Positions 45,541-57,359 of a stretch of 64,000 bases of DNA are shown here, piece after piece. The notes under the pieces were generated by a model. The model worked only from the letters and a program-made list of their open reading frames with translations, did no database searches and had not been told where the DNA came from. Source of the DNA: Vombatus ursinus (lineage: Eukaryota; Chordata; Mammalia; Diprotodontia; Vombatidae); the NCBI RefSeq assembly GCF_900497805.2, contig NW_020954610.1, positions 30,053,115-30,117,114 on the forward strand, in the 5' to 3' direction. The translations under genes were made by a program, and so were the position numbers. The stretch's first letter is position 1. Every line of letters begins with the position of its first letter.

Positions 45541-46817
45541 CCATTGAGATAACAATGCAATGTGCATGGAAAATATGTTTGTGTGTATATATACAAATAT
45601 ACATATATATGTACATATGTACACATACCACAAACACATACAGAGACATGTCAAAAGCAGTTTATATCGAAAAGCCTTATTCTCTATGCCTAAGATTTTC
45701 AAGTTTCCATGTTCTGTTCCCTGAAACAACAATGTAAATGGGGCTAACTTAGAATGCATCAATGGAAGAATATTGTGGGTGGGTTTGGAAAATGATTTTT
45801 TTAATTAATGAATTTCTTCTGATAAAATGGCAATCATACTATTTCAACAGTAGCTTTTAATCCCATAACAATGGCATGTAAAATTAATGCAGCCCAGATT
45901 GTTGACTTTGGATTAAAATCCTCACCTGAGTGAGCAAACTTTCATGACCTAAACATGGCAAACAGCTCTCTCACTCAAGAGCTAAGTTTTAATCTTACAG
46001 CCAAAGTTGAAAGGAAGAAAGAAAAGAAAAAAATAAATAAACCTCTATATATATATATATTATTTCTGGAAATTTCTTATGAGTGACTTGATCTCCATCT
46101 AGATTTACCCATTTCTATTCATTTAGATGTGACTCAGCACCCCCTCTTGTCAGACAGCAGCACTATGTAAGTCAAAGTTGGAATGCTCCAAAATGTCAAA
46201 ATATAGAATTAGTGAACTCCAACTTGAATTCTTCACAGCATACACAGGAAAAGCCTTTCATCACAGAATCGAATGCAAGGGTGAAGGTAATATTAAAGTC
46301 TCCAAATAGGCTACAGAGAAGTGAAAATGTGTTATTATCCATCCAGAAGGAGCAAAGCAACCTTAAAAGGAAAATGGAAAACATTGGGTATACACAAGTT
46401 AAGGCTGCCCCTGGGCAACTTGGTACTTTTGTGATAGATCATGTAAGGTCTATCTAACCCCATAAGCTTACAAAGACAATGTTTACAGAAGGATGAAATC
46501 TAAACAATTTCCCTTAGGAAGAAAAATAAAACCAACAGGCAAAATGTTTGTGTCCCCCTCCCTTTTTTGAAAAAAAATGTAGTGGAAATTTCACCTTTTG
46601 TGACTCAAGTACAAAATATCAAGTCAAGCTTTAGAAGTAGCTACAAATTTAAAACATTCCAGATCATATTATCTAATTTACAATTATTCAAGTTTCTTGC
46701 ATCTCTTATCTCCTCCCAGTTAGTCATCATTTGAACACTAACAAAAAGCTTATAGTATGGGGGTGAGTCAATATCTGTGTAGTAGCGTGTATGAGACAGA
46801 TAAACAGAACTTTTACA
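45541..46817. other. Mostly unique DNA; includes a candidate conserved block
   Basis: TA/TG microsatellite at 45580-45630 and a short AT run at 46050-46063. The block 45785-46010 is repeat-free and homeodomain-motif rich (TTTTTTTAATTAATGAATTT, AAAATTAATGCAGCC). No coding sequence was recognised. Confidence 0.35.
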
Positions 46818-47009
46818 TCAATGGTTCTTAACCTAGCATCTATGAACCTATTTTTAAAATATGTATTTTGATCATTTTATTTCAATATAATTGGTTGTGA
46901 TTGTACATAGCTTATTTTGTGTCTTTAAAAACATTCTTTTGAGAAGAGGTCAATAGACCTTACCAGATTGCCAAAGTGGTCCTAGGCACAAAAATGTAAA
47001 GATTCCCTG
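46818..47009. mobile_element. hAT-type MITE
   Basis: The ends CAATGGTTCTTAACCT and (reverse complement of the right end) CAGGGAATCTTTACATTTTT form imperfect terminal inverted repeats of the CAGNGGTTCTTAACC class. The inner 'tttcaatataattggtt' and 'agaccttaccagattgccaa' match a mammal-wide non-autonomous hAT element that I remember. It is about 190 bp and has no coding capacity. Confidence 0.6.
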
Positions 47010-47894
47010 TTATTCATAGTGAGTTGCTGGGATCACAGTAGACTCGAAGCCCCAGGTTGCTTTCCTTCTTTATGAATTCTCTTTGCCTAATGCAGTTTTT
47101 CTTGTCTAGGAATGTTCAGTGGCTTATTCTGTATATATTCTTATGAAATGACTTACCTGCCAGGAGTCACAGAGGCAAGTGATGTCAGGGTTCAGGCAAA
47201 AGAGACACCAACTTGTAAATCACTTTTCTGAAATAAATTACCATTTGAAGTTTCCTACCAATGCCATTTTCTCTTTTATAAAAGCATGCCAACTTCAGAA
47301 CTTCTAGTGTGTTATACTGGAAGCCACTTGTGATTTTCAAAGCCTCGTTTTTGTTTGTATGGTTTTTTGAGGATACACATGTGAATAATGTTAGGCACCT
47401 ACTTCCTTAGCAGTATTGGCAACATTATAATAGCTGACACTCAATAACCATCTAACTGCCTCAAATTCTAACTGGACAAACAGAATAATTTCAACCTACC
47501 TCACTCAGCTCCAGGTAGTAAAATGGGCCACAACCAGTCATATTGATTTGATTGAGGAGAGGGCTTTCTATTATTAAAAGGACAAAGGTCTTATTATTCA
47601 AAAATGACATCCCTTCAAAAAATGATGGGTAGGAGGGTATCACCACTAACTTTAATGTATAGTAGAGTTTGGAATGCAAAAGATAAAATATTTTGATAAA
47701 CCATCAGAGAGGAAGAGTGGAGGAGAAGACCTTTGATCCTAGCATAGGACCTGACTTAATTATAAATAGTAATCAAGTCATAGATATTCTAAGAACTTCA
47801 TGACCTAACCTTTCTCTCCCTTACCCTCTCCCTCACTCTCTCCCTCTCCAAATCTCTCTGTCCCTGTCTCTCTGTCTCTCTGTCTCTCTCTCCA

Positions 47895-47930
<36 letters not shown>

Positions 47931-48199
47931 TGTATTCAGTGGAATTCTTCTTTCAATGTACTCTAGTGGTCAATGCCTAGAAGACTATGAAAACACTGGT
48001 GCTAAATAGATTTAAGGTACTTCACATTTCTTAATGATATTCAAATATTCTGCAGGTATCTATAGCATATGTTCATCCTACAGCAGAGTTTATGCCAATT
48101 TGGCTTTTCAAGGGTACCCTTCAGGTCTAACTGCTTAGATGCACTTTTCTGTAAGGTACCTGATTTCACAAATCATGTTGCCAAGAAATATTAATTAAT
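47010..48199. other. Unique DNA, no gene seen
   Basis: Contains a microsatellite at 47820-47938 and otherwise no repeat or coding signal that I can name. Confidence 0.45.
47820..47938. repeat. (CTCT)n/(TATG)n microsatellite
   Basis: A CT-rich run with TGTCTCTC units followed by about eight TATG units. Confidence 0.9.
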
Positions 48200-48232
48200 T
48201 ATAGCTTAAATTTATATAGCACTTTCATTTTT
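48200..48232 (-). mobile_element. MIR/THER-type SINE, left part (split by HAL1)
   Basis: 'tatagcttaaatttatatagcac' is the tail end of the SINE whose remainder is at 51250-51410. The HAL1 inserted within TAGCACTTTCATTTTT. Confidence 0.65.
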
Positions 48233-49059
48233 CATTTTTTTTCTTTTTTATTAATTAATTTATTTTTAGTTTTGAACATTCACTTCCACAAGATTTTGAC
48301 TTCCAAATTTTCTCCCCTTCTTGTCCCTCTCCCACCCCAAAATGGCATGCCTTCTGAATACCCCTTCCCCTAATCTGCCCTCCCTTCTATCTCCTCACCC
48401 TTCTCTCATCCTGGAGGGCAGGAGAGATATCTATACCCCATTTCCTGTATCTTATTTCCCAGTTGCATGTGAAAACAATTTTTTTAAACTTGTGCTTTTA
48501 AAACTTTGAGTTCCAAATTTTCTCCCTTCCTCCCTCCCCACCCACCCTTATTCAGAAGGTAAGCAAATCAATCACGGTAATATATGTGTAGTCATGCAAA
48601 ACACTTCCATAGTAGTCATGTTGTGAAAAACTAAGTGTATTTCCCTTACTCTTATCCCAACCCCTATTTATTTTATTCTCTCTTTTGACCCTGTTCCTCC
48701 TTAGAAGTGTTTGCTTCTGAATGCCCCCTCCCCCTAGCTCCCCTCCCTTCTATCATCCTCCTGCTCTCTTGTCCCTTTCCTCCTCCCTATTTTCCTGTGG
48801 CGTAAGATAGCTTTCCATACCCAATTGAGTGTGTATGTTATTCCCTCCTTAAGCCAAATCCAATGAAAATAAAATTCACTCATTCTGTCTCACCTTCCCC
48901 TAATTCCCCTCCACTGTAAAAGCTTTTTCTTGTCTGTTTTATGTGAGATAATTTACCACATTCTACCTCTCCCTTTCTCCTTCTCCCAGTATAATCTTCT
49001 CTCAACTATTAATTTTGTTCTCCAGATATTACCCTTCATCTTCAACTCTCCCTGTGTCC

Positions 49060-49160
49060 TCTATTTATCTCTCTCTCTCTCTGTTTCTCTGTCTCTCTGT
49101 CTTTCTCTATATATATATACATATATATATACACACACATATACATATATACATATAATT
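49060..49160. repeat. CT- and TA-rich microsatellite inside HAL1
   Basis: CTCT/CTGT units followed by TA/CATA units, at the same element position as the runs at 6625-6771 and 9649-9693. Confidence 0.88.
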
Positions 49161-49208
49161 TCCCTCCAACTACCCTAATACTGACAAAGGTCTCATGAGT
49201 TACAAATA

Positions 49209-50360
49209 TCACCTTTTCATGAAGGAATATAAACAGTTCAACCTTAATAAGTCCCTTACTAAGTCTCTTTCCTGTTTACCTCTTCTTGTTTCTCTTAAGT
49301 CTTGTATTTGAAAGTCAAATTTTCTATTCAGCTCTGGTCTTTTCATCAAGAATGCTTGAAAGTCCTCTATTTCACTGAATATCCATTTTTCCCCTGGAGG
49401 ATAATACTCAGTTTTGCTGGGTAGGTGATTCTTGGTTATAGTCCTATCTTCTTTTACCTCTGGAATATTATATTCCATGCCCTCAAGTCCCTTAATGTAG
49501 AAGCTGCTAAACCTTGTGTTATCCTGATTGTGTTTCCACAATACTTGAATTCCTTTCGGCTCCTTGCAAAATTTTCTCCTTCACCTCAAAAATCTGGAAT
49601 TTGGTGATAATATTCCTAGGAGTTTTCCTTTGGGGATCTCTTTCAGGAGGTGATCAGTAGATTCTTTCCATTTCTATTTTGCCCTCTGCTTCTAAAACAC
49701 CAGGGCAGTTTTCCTTCATAATATCTTGAAAGATGATGTCTAGGCTCTTTTTTTTGATCATGGCTTTCAGGTAGTCCTATAATTTTTAAATTCTCCTTCC
49801 TGGATCTATTTTCCAGGTCAGTTCTTTTTCCAATGAGATATTTCACCTTATTTTCTATTTTTTCCATTCTTTTGGATTTGTTTTACAGTGTCTTGATTTC
49901 TTATAAAGTCACTAGCTTCCAATTGCTCCATTCTAATTTTTAAGGAAGCATTTTCTTCAGTAAGCTTTTAGACTTCCTTTCTTATTTGAACAATTGTGTT
50001 TTTGAAGGCATTCTTTTCCTCATTGGCTTTTTGGACCTCTTTTGCCATTTGGGTTAGGCTATTTTTTAAGGTGTTATTTTCTTCAGCATTTTTGGGGGTC
50101 TCCTTTTGCAAGCTGTTGTCTTGTTTTTCAGGATTTTCTTGCATCATTCTCATTTCTCTTCCTTGTTTTTCATCTACTTCTCTTCCTTGCTTCTCAAAAT
50201 CCTTTTTGTGCTCTTCCATGGCCTGGGACTGATTCATATTTTTCTTGGAGGCTTTGGATGTAGAAGCTTTGACTCTGTTGTGTTCTTCTGGTTGTATGTT
50301 TTGATCTTTTTTGTCACCAAAGAAAGATTCCATGTTCTGAATTTTTTGTGCAGTTTGATC
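49209..50360 (-). pseudogene. HAL1 ORF1 remnant
   Basis: The open piece 49968-50333 begins MESFFGDKKDQNIQPEEHNR and continues as a highly charged coiled-coil (KDFEKQGREVDEKQGREMRM, AEENNTLKNSLTQMAKEVQ). A second piece at 49643-49867 has the RRM start DLENRSRKENLKIIGLPESH. A third (49209-49541) holds the C-terminal tail ITKNHLPSKTEYYPPGEKW and ends at FMKR-stop. The pieces lie in different frames, so at least two to three frameshifts. The overall span fits one L1-type ORF1 protein of about 380 residues. Its job would be packaging the element's RNA, with L1 ORF2p supplied in trans. Confidence 0.88.
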
Positions 50361-51249
50361 ATGATCTCAGCCAATTACTTGAGTTATAAACTCTTTGTTG
50401 AGGTAGGGATCTGCTTCCAGTGTGGAGAATGTACTGTCCCAAGTTTCGGGGGTTTTGTGCAGCTGTTTTCAGAGATGTTTCTAGGCACCTGTAAATTTCC
50501 AGTTCCTCCAAGGTGGTATGATAAGGAGTGAAGTGTTTGCTCCTTTCCTGGCCTGTGCTCTGGTCTATGAGTCACCACAAGCACTCTTTTCTGTATTGGA
50601 ACTGTGATGAGCATTTCCTTTCCACCACCCCTACAACCTCCACCACACCAGCATTCCTCTTTGCCCCAGGATTGCCACCCAGAACTGTGACCCAGAATCA
50701 AGCATGGGAAAAGCAAGAGAATCCTGCCTCAGCACCAACAAAGAGATCCCTGCAATCCCTCTCTGATCAGCCACTCAATTCTTACTCAGTGTGTGGGCCT
50801 GAAGCTCAGGAAACAGTTGTCACCCCTGGGACATACGTGGGGAACTGGGGCTGGAACCAAGCTTCTCTCTTACCTCAGTCACAGACTTTTCTTAGTGACC
50901 TTCTAAGTTGTCTTAGGCATTCATAAGTTGAGAAATCAGGAAGCCAGCACAGTTGCCCATGATTCAGTCATCTGAGGGCTGCTCCAGGTTTACTAAGGCC
51001 TGTTTTACCTGTGTTCCCATGCCAGTCTACATTTCTCTCCTTGCCTGGCATGATAGACCTTTCCAATCAACCATTCAGGTTGTCTTGGGCTGGAAATTTG
51101 TTTCCCTCTGTCTTTTAGTGGATTCTGCTCCTTTAGAATTTGTTTAGAGCCACTTTTACAGCTATTAGGAGGGGTTTGGAGGAGAACTCAAGTAAGTCAC
51201 TGCTTTTACTCCACCATCTTGGCTCTGCCCCTCTAGCACTTTCATTTTT

Positions 51250-51410
51250 AAAGAAGGATTTTTACAAAATTATCTCACTAATTCTTATAAGGACCTCATT
51301 TAAAAAATAAGAAAACTAAAATTTGGAGCGGTTGCAACTCGGCCAAAGTCCCACATTTAGCAAATAGAAGAGCTAGGACTTGAACCCAGGTAAAGTTCAG
51401 TGTTCTCCTT
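51250..51410 (-). mobile_element. MIR/THER-type SINE, right part
   Basis: Continuation of the SINE at 48200-48232: 'attatctcactaattcttat', 'aataagaaaactaaaatttg', 'cttgaacccaggtaaag'. Old. Confidence 0.65.
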
Positions 51411-51414
51411 CTAT

Positions 51415-51975
51415 TCATTTATTCATTTATTCAATAAATATTTATTAAGCTCCAATATGTGCCTGACACTGTGGTAGATTCTGGGAACACAAAAAGTATT
51501 TAGAAGTGAATTTAGACTAGAAACAGAAAAAAAAACAATAATGTAATTAAAATTGTACAGATGGAGATGACCTTTTCTGATCCATCTATGCAACATAGGG
51601 AGCTGCTGAGTCCTGGTCAAAACTGGTATATTTTCCAAGGACCTTAATTACAAGGCAATAGTCTACTTGGGCTTCTGCTGGTGTTGTATATCAGCAGGAG
51701 AATGGCTCAGAGGGCATATTGCCACTGAAGTCATTAGAAGATGGTGCAGTTTTTATGGGAAGTGTTCAGCAGATTGATGGCTACCACATACTCCTAGTTG
51801 AGGAGCTTATAATCTAATGGAGGAGACAATACACAAACAAATATATACAAAACAAGTTATATACAGTATAAAAAGGAAATGATTAAAAGAGGGAAGGTAT
51901 TGGAATAAGAAGTTAGGGAAGGCTTCCTGTAGAAAGTAAGATTTTAGTTAGAACTTACAGAAATATTTGTTTTTG
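51415..51975 (+). mobile_element. Ancient unassigned repeat
   Basis: Starts 'tattcaataaatatttatta', then 'atgtgcctgacactgtggta', later 'gttgaggagcttataatcta', 'gggaaggcttcctgtagaaa'. Same family as 15137-16240. An extra block of about 230 bp (51540-51785) does not fit the family and may be another insertion. Confidence 0.55.
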
Positions 51976-53045
51976 AATGAAGTTTACCTTTAAGCATAAT
52001 AGGAATCACTGGGAAAACTCATGACTATACCTGATGTGCATGACTCATCTATGACGTGTTTACTTTAGGTGTTATCTGAACTGGGTTTCTGAATTAACAC
52101 CATATTACTCTATAGGGAAAATAACTTCTACTTTCTGTGAGCAACCTCAGGTTGCATTTGGCTGTGAAAAATGCTATAAAAATGTAAAGACTTTCTTCAC
52201 ACCTCTCTTTAGTGCTACTGTCCCTGTTTGTCAGCTTTACTTGTTCTACCCAGCTATAGAATGTTAGTTAGTAGGCTTTTAGAGGTAGGGACCTAATTGA
52301 TTTAATAGAAAAGCAAAACACTATCAAAGAAGTATCTAGATTTGGGAATTACTAGAGTGGCAAATTTCTTAGAATAAGGGGGTAAGGCATTCATTGGTGG
52401 AAGAAAATGCATAGTTGAATTGGTTAACTATAGGGTCAAGAAAATTGAGAGAAGAAATGAGAGCAAAATAGTGGTGACAGACTGGGATAACAGGAGGTAA
52501 TGGATGTATTAGTGGCTGTAGAATGGAGAATTGCTTTTAAGAGGGATATTGCAGAGGAAGCAATGGAAAAAATAAAATATTAAAATAAGAGAGGGAATTT
52601 GCAAGGTTTCAGATCAAGGGGTGGAATAATTAGGATGATGGTAAGATTTAAGGTCTTGCTAGTCCTATGGATAAATGAATGGTTCAGCTAAGGGAGGCTG
52701 AGGAACTTGGAGGTAAAAATATTCAAAGGGACATTTTTGTGAGTATAGACATTCCCAAAGTAAAACACATGGTTTGGAGTGAAAAGAACAACTATGAGGA
52801 AGGTCTTAAACTTCTTTATACCAAAAGAAGGATCCACAGGAGTCACATTGATGATGACAATAACAAGGATCTAAAGATGGAAATATGGACAACAGAACAT
52901 AGTACTCTCTTATCTTTCCCATTGCCTAGACTACATGAGAGCACACAGTGTTTCTATAGAATGGAAGTCAACAACTCCATTCCTTCTGATGACAGAGAAA
53001 ATAAACAAACTAATATATGTCCTGAAACTGTCTCTTAAGAATCTC
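51976..53045. other. Unassigned purine-rich DNA
   Basis: A/G-rich. A 119-residue plus-strand open frame at 52679-53038 (MVQLREAEELGGKNIQRDIF..) has no domain that I recognise. The surroundings resemble the late part of the ancient repeat family, so I do not call a gene. Confidence 0.35.
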
Positions 53046-53047
53046 TA

Positions 53048-53272
53048 GCCTTAACTTTGATAGACTTAGCTCTTCACAACAATGCAAGGATCTAAGATAA
53101 CTCCAAAAAACTCATGTTGGAAAATGTTATCCTTGTTTAGAAAAAAAAAATATGGAGTCTGAATGCAGGGAGAAAATTTGGAACTCAAAATCTTGTAAAA
53201 ATGAAGGCTAAAATTTTCTTGATATGCAATTGTGGGAAAAAATAAAATACTATTTAAAGAAAAAAAAGAATG
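53048..53272 (+). mobile_element. L1 3' end with internal deletion
   Basis: 'ttaactttgatagacttagc', 'atctaagataactccaaaaa', 'tatggagtctgaatgca', then directly 'gggagaaaatttggaactc' and an A-rich tail. About 150 bp of the usual 3' UTR is missing between the last two blocks. Confidence 0.75.
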
Positions 53273-53844
53273 GATGCTGAAATATAGCATCTGAGGAAAA
53301 GTTTTAAAGAAGCAAGAAATATGCAAACTTCTTTATCCTCACCTAATGGTGTCAATAGACATAAAAGAAAAAATAGCTAGTGTTCAAAGAGTGACAAAGA
53401 AGTGTCATGCACAGTGACTACAAAGTGGACATGGATTCTAGGGAACATAATGAAGTGTAATGAAAGTCTGGGGTCACAAGACATTTGGCTCAATATCAAG
53501 TTCTTTGTTTTTCTTTTTTTGCTTATATTTAGTTCCTGTTACCCTTTCCTATCTTCTAATATCACGTTGTTATGATTTCTACTTTACTCTTTATGTCCTA
53601 GCCTGTCTTAGTCTCTTTCTTATCCAGTCTCCTAGTCTGGGTTTTTTGATCCCTACAGATTAATTTCACTTATCCATCATTTTGCTAACTTTTGTGAATA
53701 TATCTTCTAAGCTTATCTGAATTCTGGTATGTATTGGCCCCTTTTTTATGTGCCAAAACCACCAATACTTATAACTTTTAATTAATCTTGCCCTATTTCC
53801 ACTCAAGTCTCAACTTGATAGGCTATATAAAATTTGAACTATAT
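53273..53844. other. No gene seen
   Basis: AT-rich DNA with no named repeat. Confidence 0.4.
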
Positions 53845-53945
53845 TAATTCAATCAACAGTCATTTGATAAGCATCTAATTTGTGCAAAACCTTATGCTGG
53901 TTGCTGGATACAACTACAGTTCTTCCAAGAGAAGATTGCCAGACA
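53845..53945 (+). mobile_element. Ancient unassigned repeat, 5' fragment
   Basis: 'caatcaacagtcatttgata', 'gtgcaaaaccttatgctgg' and 'gctggatacaactacag' are diverged counterparts of the start of the repeat at 51415. Confidence 0.45.
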
Positions 53946-54074
53946 TGGTATAGAAAGACTCTTAAGAATTTTACAAAATCATTACTGTAATGGTGATCAT
54001 CTACTTCCTTTCTTAAATAAAATCAAAGAGAAAGGGATGTAATTTATTTGCAATTGGATCTTTAATTTTATTGA

Positions 54075-54140
54075 GATAGGAGCTGGATGGACTAATATAT
54101 GTAAAGTGCTTTCCAAACCTTAAAGATACATACAGATGCA
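54075..54140 (+). mobile_element. MIR/THER-type SINE tail
   Basis: 'atatgtaaagtgctttccaa' and 'accttaaagatac' form the 3' tail of a THER/MIR-type SINE. The core is not visible. Confidence 0.5.
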
Positions 54141-54639
54141 TTAAGTGTCTATGCTGGGTATGGGATCTGTTTTTAATTTTGAGTGTCCCACTTGATACTA
54201 AGGCTTTTCATAGCCATCTTAGTTTCTTTTACTTCAGTAATTTAATTTTGAATAACCATTGGAAAACTACAACTAAGCATCAATATGGCTGAATCTATCT
54301 ATCAATAAGGTAGAAACAAACTTGAATAGTGAGTACTAATTTAATGGTCACTTCCACATTGGTCATAATGCCATTATGCTAGCTAAAACAAAGAAGTAAC
54401 AGCAACTAAAGTGTAAACCCAAAACAATGCAAAATTTAGAGTTAATTAAAAACAAACATAAAGTTTGTGATACCTTTCTATCTCCTCCTTCTTTATGATG
54501 AACATAAGCACTATCCCATACAGATCTTGATTGCACTGTCTCTCCATCTGTCTCTCCAACCTTCTGGCTACACCCAGATATGTATCACAACCCAGGGTAT
54601 CTAATTGTGCCAAATGTGCATAATGAAATTTTATTTTGT
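54141..54639. other. No gene seen
   Basis: No recognised repeat or coding signal. Confidence 0.4.
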
Positions 54640-55025
54640 TGTCAGCTTTTACTTCCTCCTGGAGTTCATCTTGCCTTTATCTCTTAGCAATAGATACGTC
54701 ATCTGTATTGTCCTTTGTCTAGGGTTTTTCTTGCTTCCTTGTCTCTGTTAATCAAAACTAAAGTAGAAAATTACTTCAGAATTCATCTACCCAAGCCTCA
54801 TCCCATACAGGTATCACTCTACAGCATACATGTTAGTTACCCACCCTGGTTACTTTTATTTATTTTGTATATATCCTGTACATACTTACTCATGGATATA
54901 TTACACTCTCTTGTATAATGTAAAGTTATTAGGTTAGAGAATAGCACATCCTTTGTATCCCCCTTGGCCTACCACAGTACTTAGAATAGTTTAGGTGCTT
55001 AATTAAAGCATGTTGATGGATTACT
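54640..55025 (+). mobile_element. L2 3' UTR and end
   Basis: Ends with 'ccacagtacttagaatagtt', 'taggtgcttaattaaagcat' and GTTGATGGATTA, the L2 terminal steps. The preceding AT-rich stretch with 'ttttgtatatatcctgtaca' fits the L2 3' UTR. Confidence 0.7.
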
Positions 55026-55599
55026 GGGGAAGCTGTCATCCACTTGGTGCCTGAGACAAGAGATTTTCCTTGGTAGGGAGAGAGTTAGGCCTTTAAACAG
55101 AAGAGATTCCTATGGGTCTAGAAAAACTTAGGTTTGGCCTTGCTTAAGAGAAAGAGAATACAATAGAACTTCAATTTATCTTCCTATGTTATTACTTTAT
55201 AATTCTATTAATCCCATCTTCCCTGATATATAGCAATTTAGATAAGGATAACAGAATTTAAATTCCTTTCTCATCTTCTCCTTCTTTCTTATTTTGGAAA
55301 CAAATAAGGACAGTTCATTTATTTTTAAAAGAATCAGAGGGTTATCCCTGACTGACACCTACAAATAAACCAAATAACACTTTAAGTTGTTCTGTCACTA
55401 GCTATCACAGACACCTTGTACAGGTGCTGAATTCATCTTTAACAAAATTGTTCTTTGGAAGGGGGTGAAGGTTATAATAGTTTCTGTATTACATCCAGGT
55501 ACTGCTTGGATTATTAATGATATAAAAACTGAACATTCCATGATCTACTTTGTGTCCTAATAGCATGTAATTATGCATTTAAAATCCTTTACTCAAAGT
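55026..55599. other. No gene seen
   Basis: No recognised repeat or coding signal. Confidence 0.4.
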
Positions 55600-55830
55600 T
55601 CGAAAATTCCTTAGCGGTCATCTAAGTCTATTGCTTAACAATTCATGATGTCTTTCTACAATATTCTTGATACATCAGTCTATATTTGAACACTTCCAAT
55701 GACAATGAACTCACTGCTTTATAAGACCCCCTTCTTCCATTTTTAAACAAGTCTAACTATGATGAAGTTCTTCCTATTATTGACACCAAATCTGTCCTCC
55801 TATAATTTCCACCCATCACTGCATAGATAT
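55600..55830 (-). mobile_element. L3/CR1-type LINE 3' end
   Basis: Plus-strand 'atttgaacacttccaatgac', 'aatgaactcactgctttata', 'gatgaagttcttcctattat' and 'tttccacccatcactgcat' match the reverse complement of an L3/CR1 3' UTR. The same region appears on the other strand at 56830-57145. Confidence 0.65.
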
Positions 55831-55964
55831 TTAATATGATCATATTAAATTATTATTATTTATCATAATTTCTACTTTCACAATGCTTTACCAGTCATAA
55901 CTTATTACTTTCTTTTTCACAATTAATAAACTAGTAACTTAGCAGAATACTCCTTGATTTCATC

Positions 55965-56460
55965 AAGGTGTTCTTTTAAAAAAGATTCTCATAATACCCT
56001 TGTGGATAAGATATAGAATACATGATAATGAAACTTAGTGATCTAAAAGCTTGGTGAATGCTTCCAGATCATAGAAGGCATAAAGAGGAGTAAGTTTTAA
56101 GATTACTAGAAAGGTGGGAAAATACCATTGATATTTAATTTCCAACAGAGTACTTTCTATTTGGTCCTTGGGATACTAGAGAGCTCAATGAGCAGAGGGG
56201 GCAACATGATCAGACCTATGATTTATAGAAATAATCATGGGAGATGTATTGGCATAGGGAGAGACTTGAGGTAAGGAGACTAATTAAAAAAACTATAGTT
56301 TTATATAGTCCAGGCAAGAGGTGAAGAAGACCTGAACTAAGACTATGGCTACGTAAGTAGAAAGAAGGGGATGTGTATGAGAGATGTTGACAAAGTAAAA
56401 ATAATACAAGATTTAGAAACTGATTAGATATGTAGGGTAAATAAGAATAAGTTAAAAGCT
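55965..56460 (+). mobile_element. Old LINE scrap (L3-like) then ancient unassigned repeat
   Basis: 55980-56020 ('tctcataatacccttgtgga') resembles an L3 reverse-transcriptase step. From about 56150 the sequence follows the ancient repeat family: 'gggggcaacatgatcagacc', 'gggagagacttgaggtaagg', 'atagtccaggcaagaggtg'. Boundaries are uncertain. Confidence 0.45.
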
Positions 56461-56829
56461 GAAGACTATGTTGACTATGGTTATGCCCTTGGCAGCGTCA
56501 GAAAGTGTGAAAGTGGAAAGGATTTTTTTGGGGGGAGAGGAATATAATAATGAGTTCCATTTAAACATTTTGGTTTTCAAAAGGTCTACATTCTTAGTCT
56601 GTCAATTAATAGACAGTATCAAGGCCTAAGTGTTTGTTTTACTATTCTTTCATTAGAGATATGGAGTGTTATGCTTTATTCTACATGCCACATTTTGGTA
56701 AAGAAATAACAACTTTACTACATCTAAAAGAAAAGAAAAAGGTAGCCTGAAAGGTTAAGTTCCTAAAACCATGCGATAGCAGGATTGATTCAATGTAAAG
56801 GGAATATTTAGCTTGAAAAAAGGGGCACA

Positions 56830-57145
56830 CAGAGTGACATATTTTAGTTGTCACCAAGTATTTATTAAGGGCGGAAAAATTACTAAACTTGTTCCCGAAA
56901 GAGCAGACCTAGGAATAATGGGTAGAAATAGAACAGAGTCAAATCTAATGTTAAACTTCATAAAAAATTAGATCTGCCCTCAAATGAAGTGAGCTGCCTT
57001 GAGGGGAAGCTGGTTCTCCATCACTGGAGATCTTCAAGCAAAGACCAGATAAGTACTTGTTAGTGACATTTATGAGATCCCTGTTAAGGATCTAGTTTTG
57101 GCTAGGTCACCTTCAAAGATGCTTCCTAATCTGAGGTCCTGTAAT
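56830..57145 (+). mobile_element. L3/CR1-type LINE 3' end
   Basis: 'ctccatcactggagatcttc', 'aagcaaagaccagataagta', 'ggctaggtcaccttcaaaga' and 'ctgaggtcctgtaattctg' are the typical steps of an L3/CR1 3' terminus. Readable though old. Confidence 0.78.
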
Positions 57146-57199
57146 TCTGCTTTATAGTTAAAGTATATTTTTCCCCTTTTCTGCTCTCGTTTGATGCTC

Positions 57200-57350
57200 T
57201 CAACATTTTGAGGTAGATAGGAAAGTTATTATCATTTCCCTTTTACAAATGCAGAAACTGAGGTTCAGAGAACTAAAGTGATATATCTCATTTATAGATC
57301 TGGTGAGTATAGTATTTGGGTCTCAAATACTGATCAATTCATCTGCTTCT
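57200..57350 (-). mobile_element. MIR-type core-SINE
   Basis: Plus-strand 'ttattatcatttcccttttacaaatg' (split), 'gcagaaactgaggttcagag' and 'ctaaagtgatatatctca'. Strongly diverged. Confidence 0.65.
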
Positions 57351-57359
57351 ATCTTTGGT

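Larger units (their letters stand above)
48233..51233 (-). mobile_element. Complete-length HAL1 with 16-bp target-site duplication
   Basis: About 3.0 kb. The 5' end at 51233 reads GAGGGGCAGAGCCAAGATGG, followed by a 5' UTR of about 0.85 kb, ORF1, a microsatellite (49060-49160), a 3' UTR of about 0.9 kb and a T-rich plus-strand run (48233-48262). Perfect 16-bp duplications TAGCACTTTCATTTTT lie at 48217-48232 and 51234-51249, so both ends are certain. No ORF2 is present. Two L1-like 3' termini occur in series (about 48255-48320 and 48479-48540 on the plus strand). It inserted in an old SINE. Confidence 0.93.

Noticed and set aside
49996-50531. Plus-strand hydrophobic frames opposite HAL1 ORF1
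   Set aside because: Antisense shadows of the charged ORF1 coiled-coil.
52679-53038. 119-residue plus-strand frame with a start codon
   Set aside because: No recognised domain or neighbour context, and the surroundings look like old repeat. Length alone is weak evidence in AT-rich DNA.
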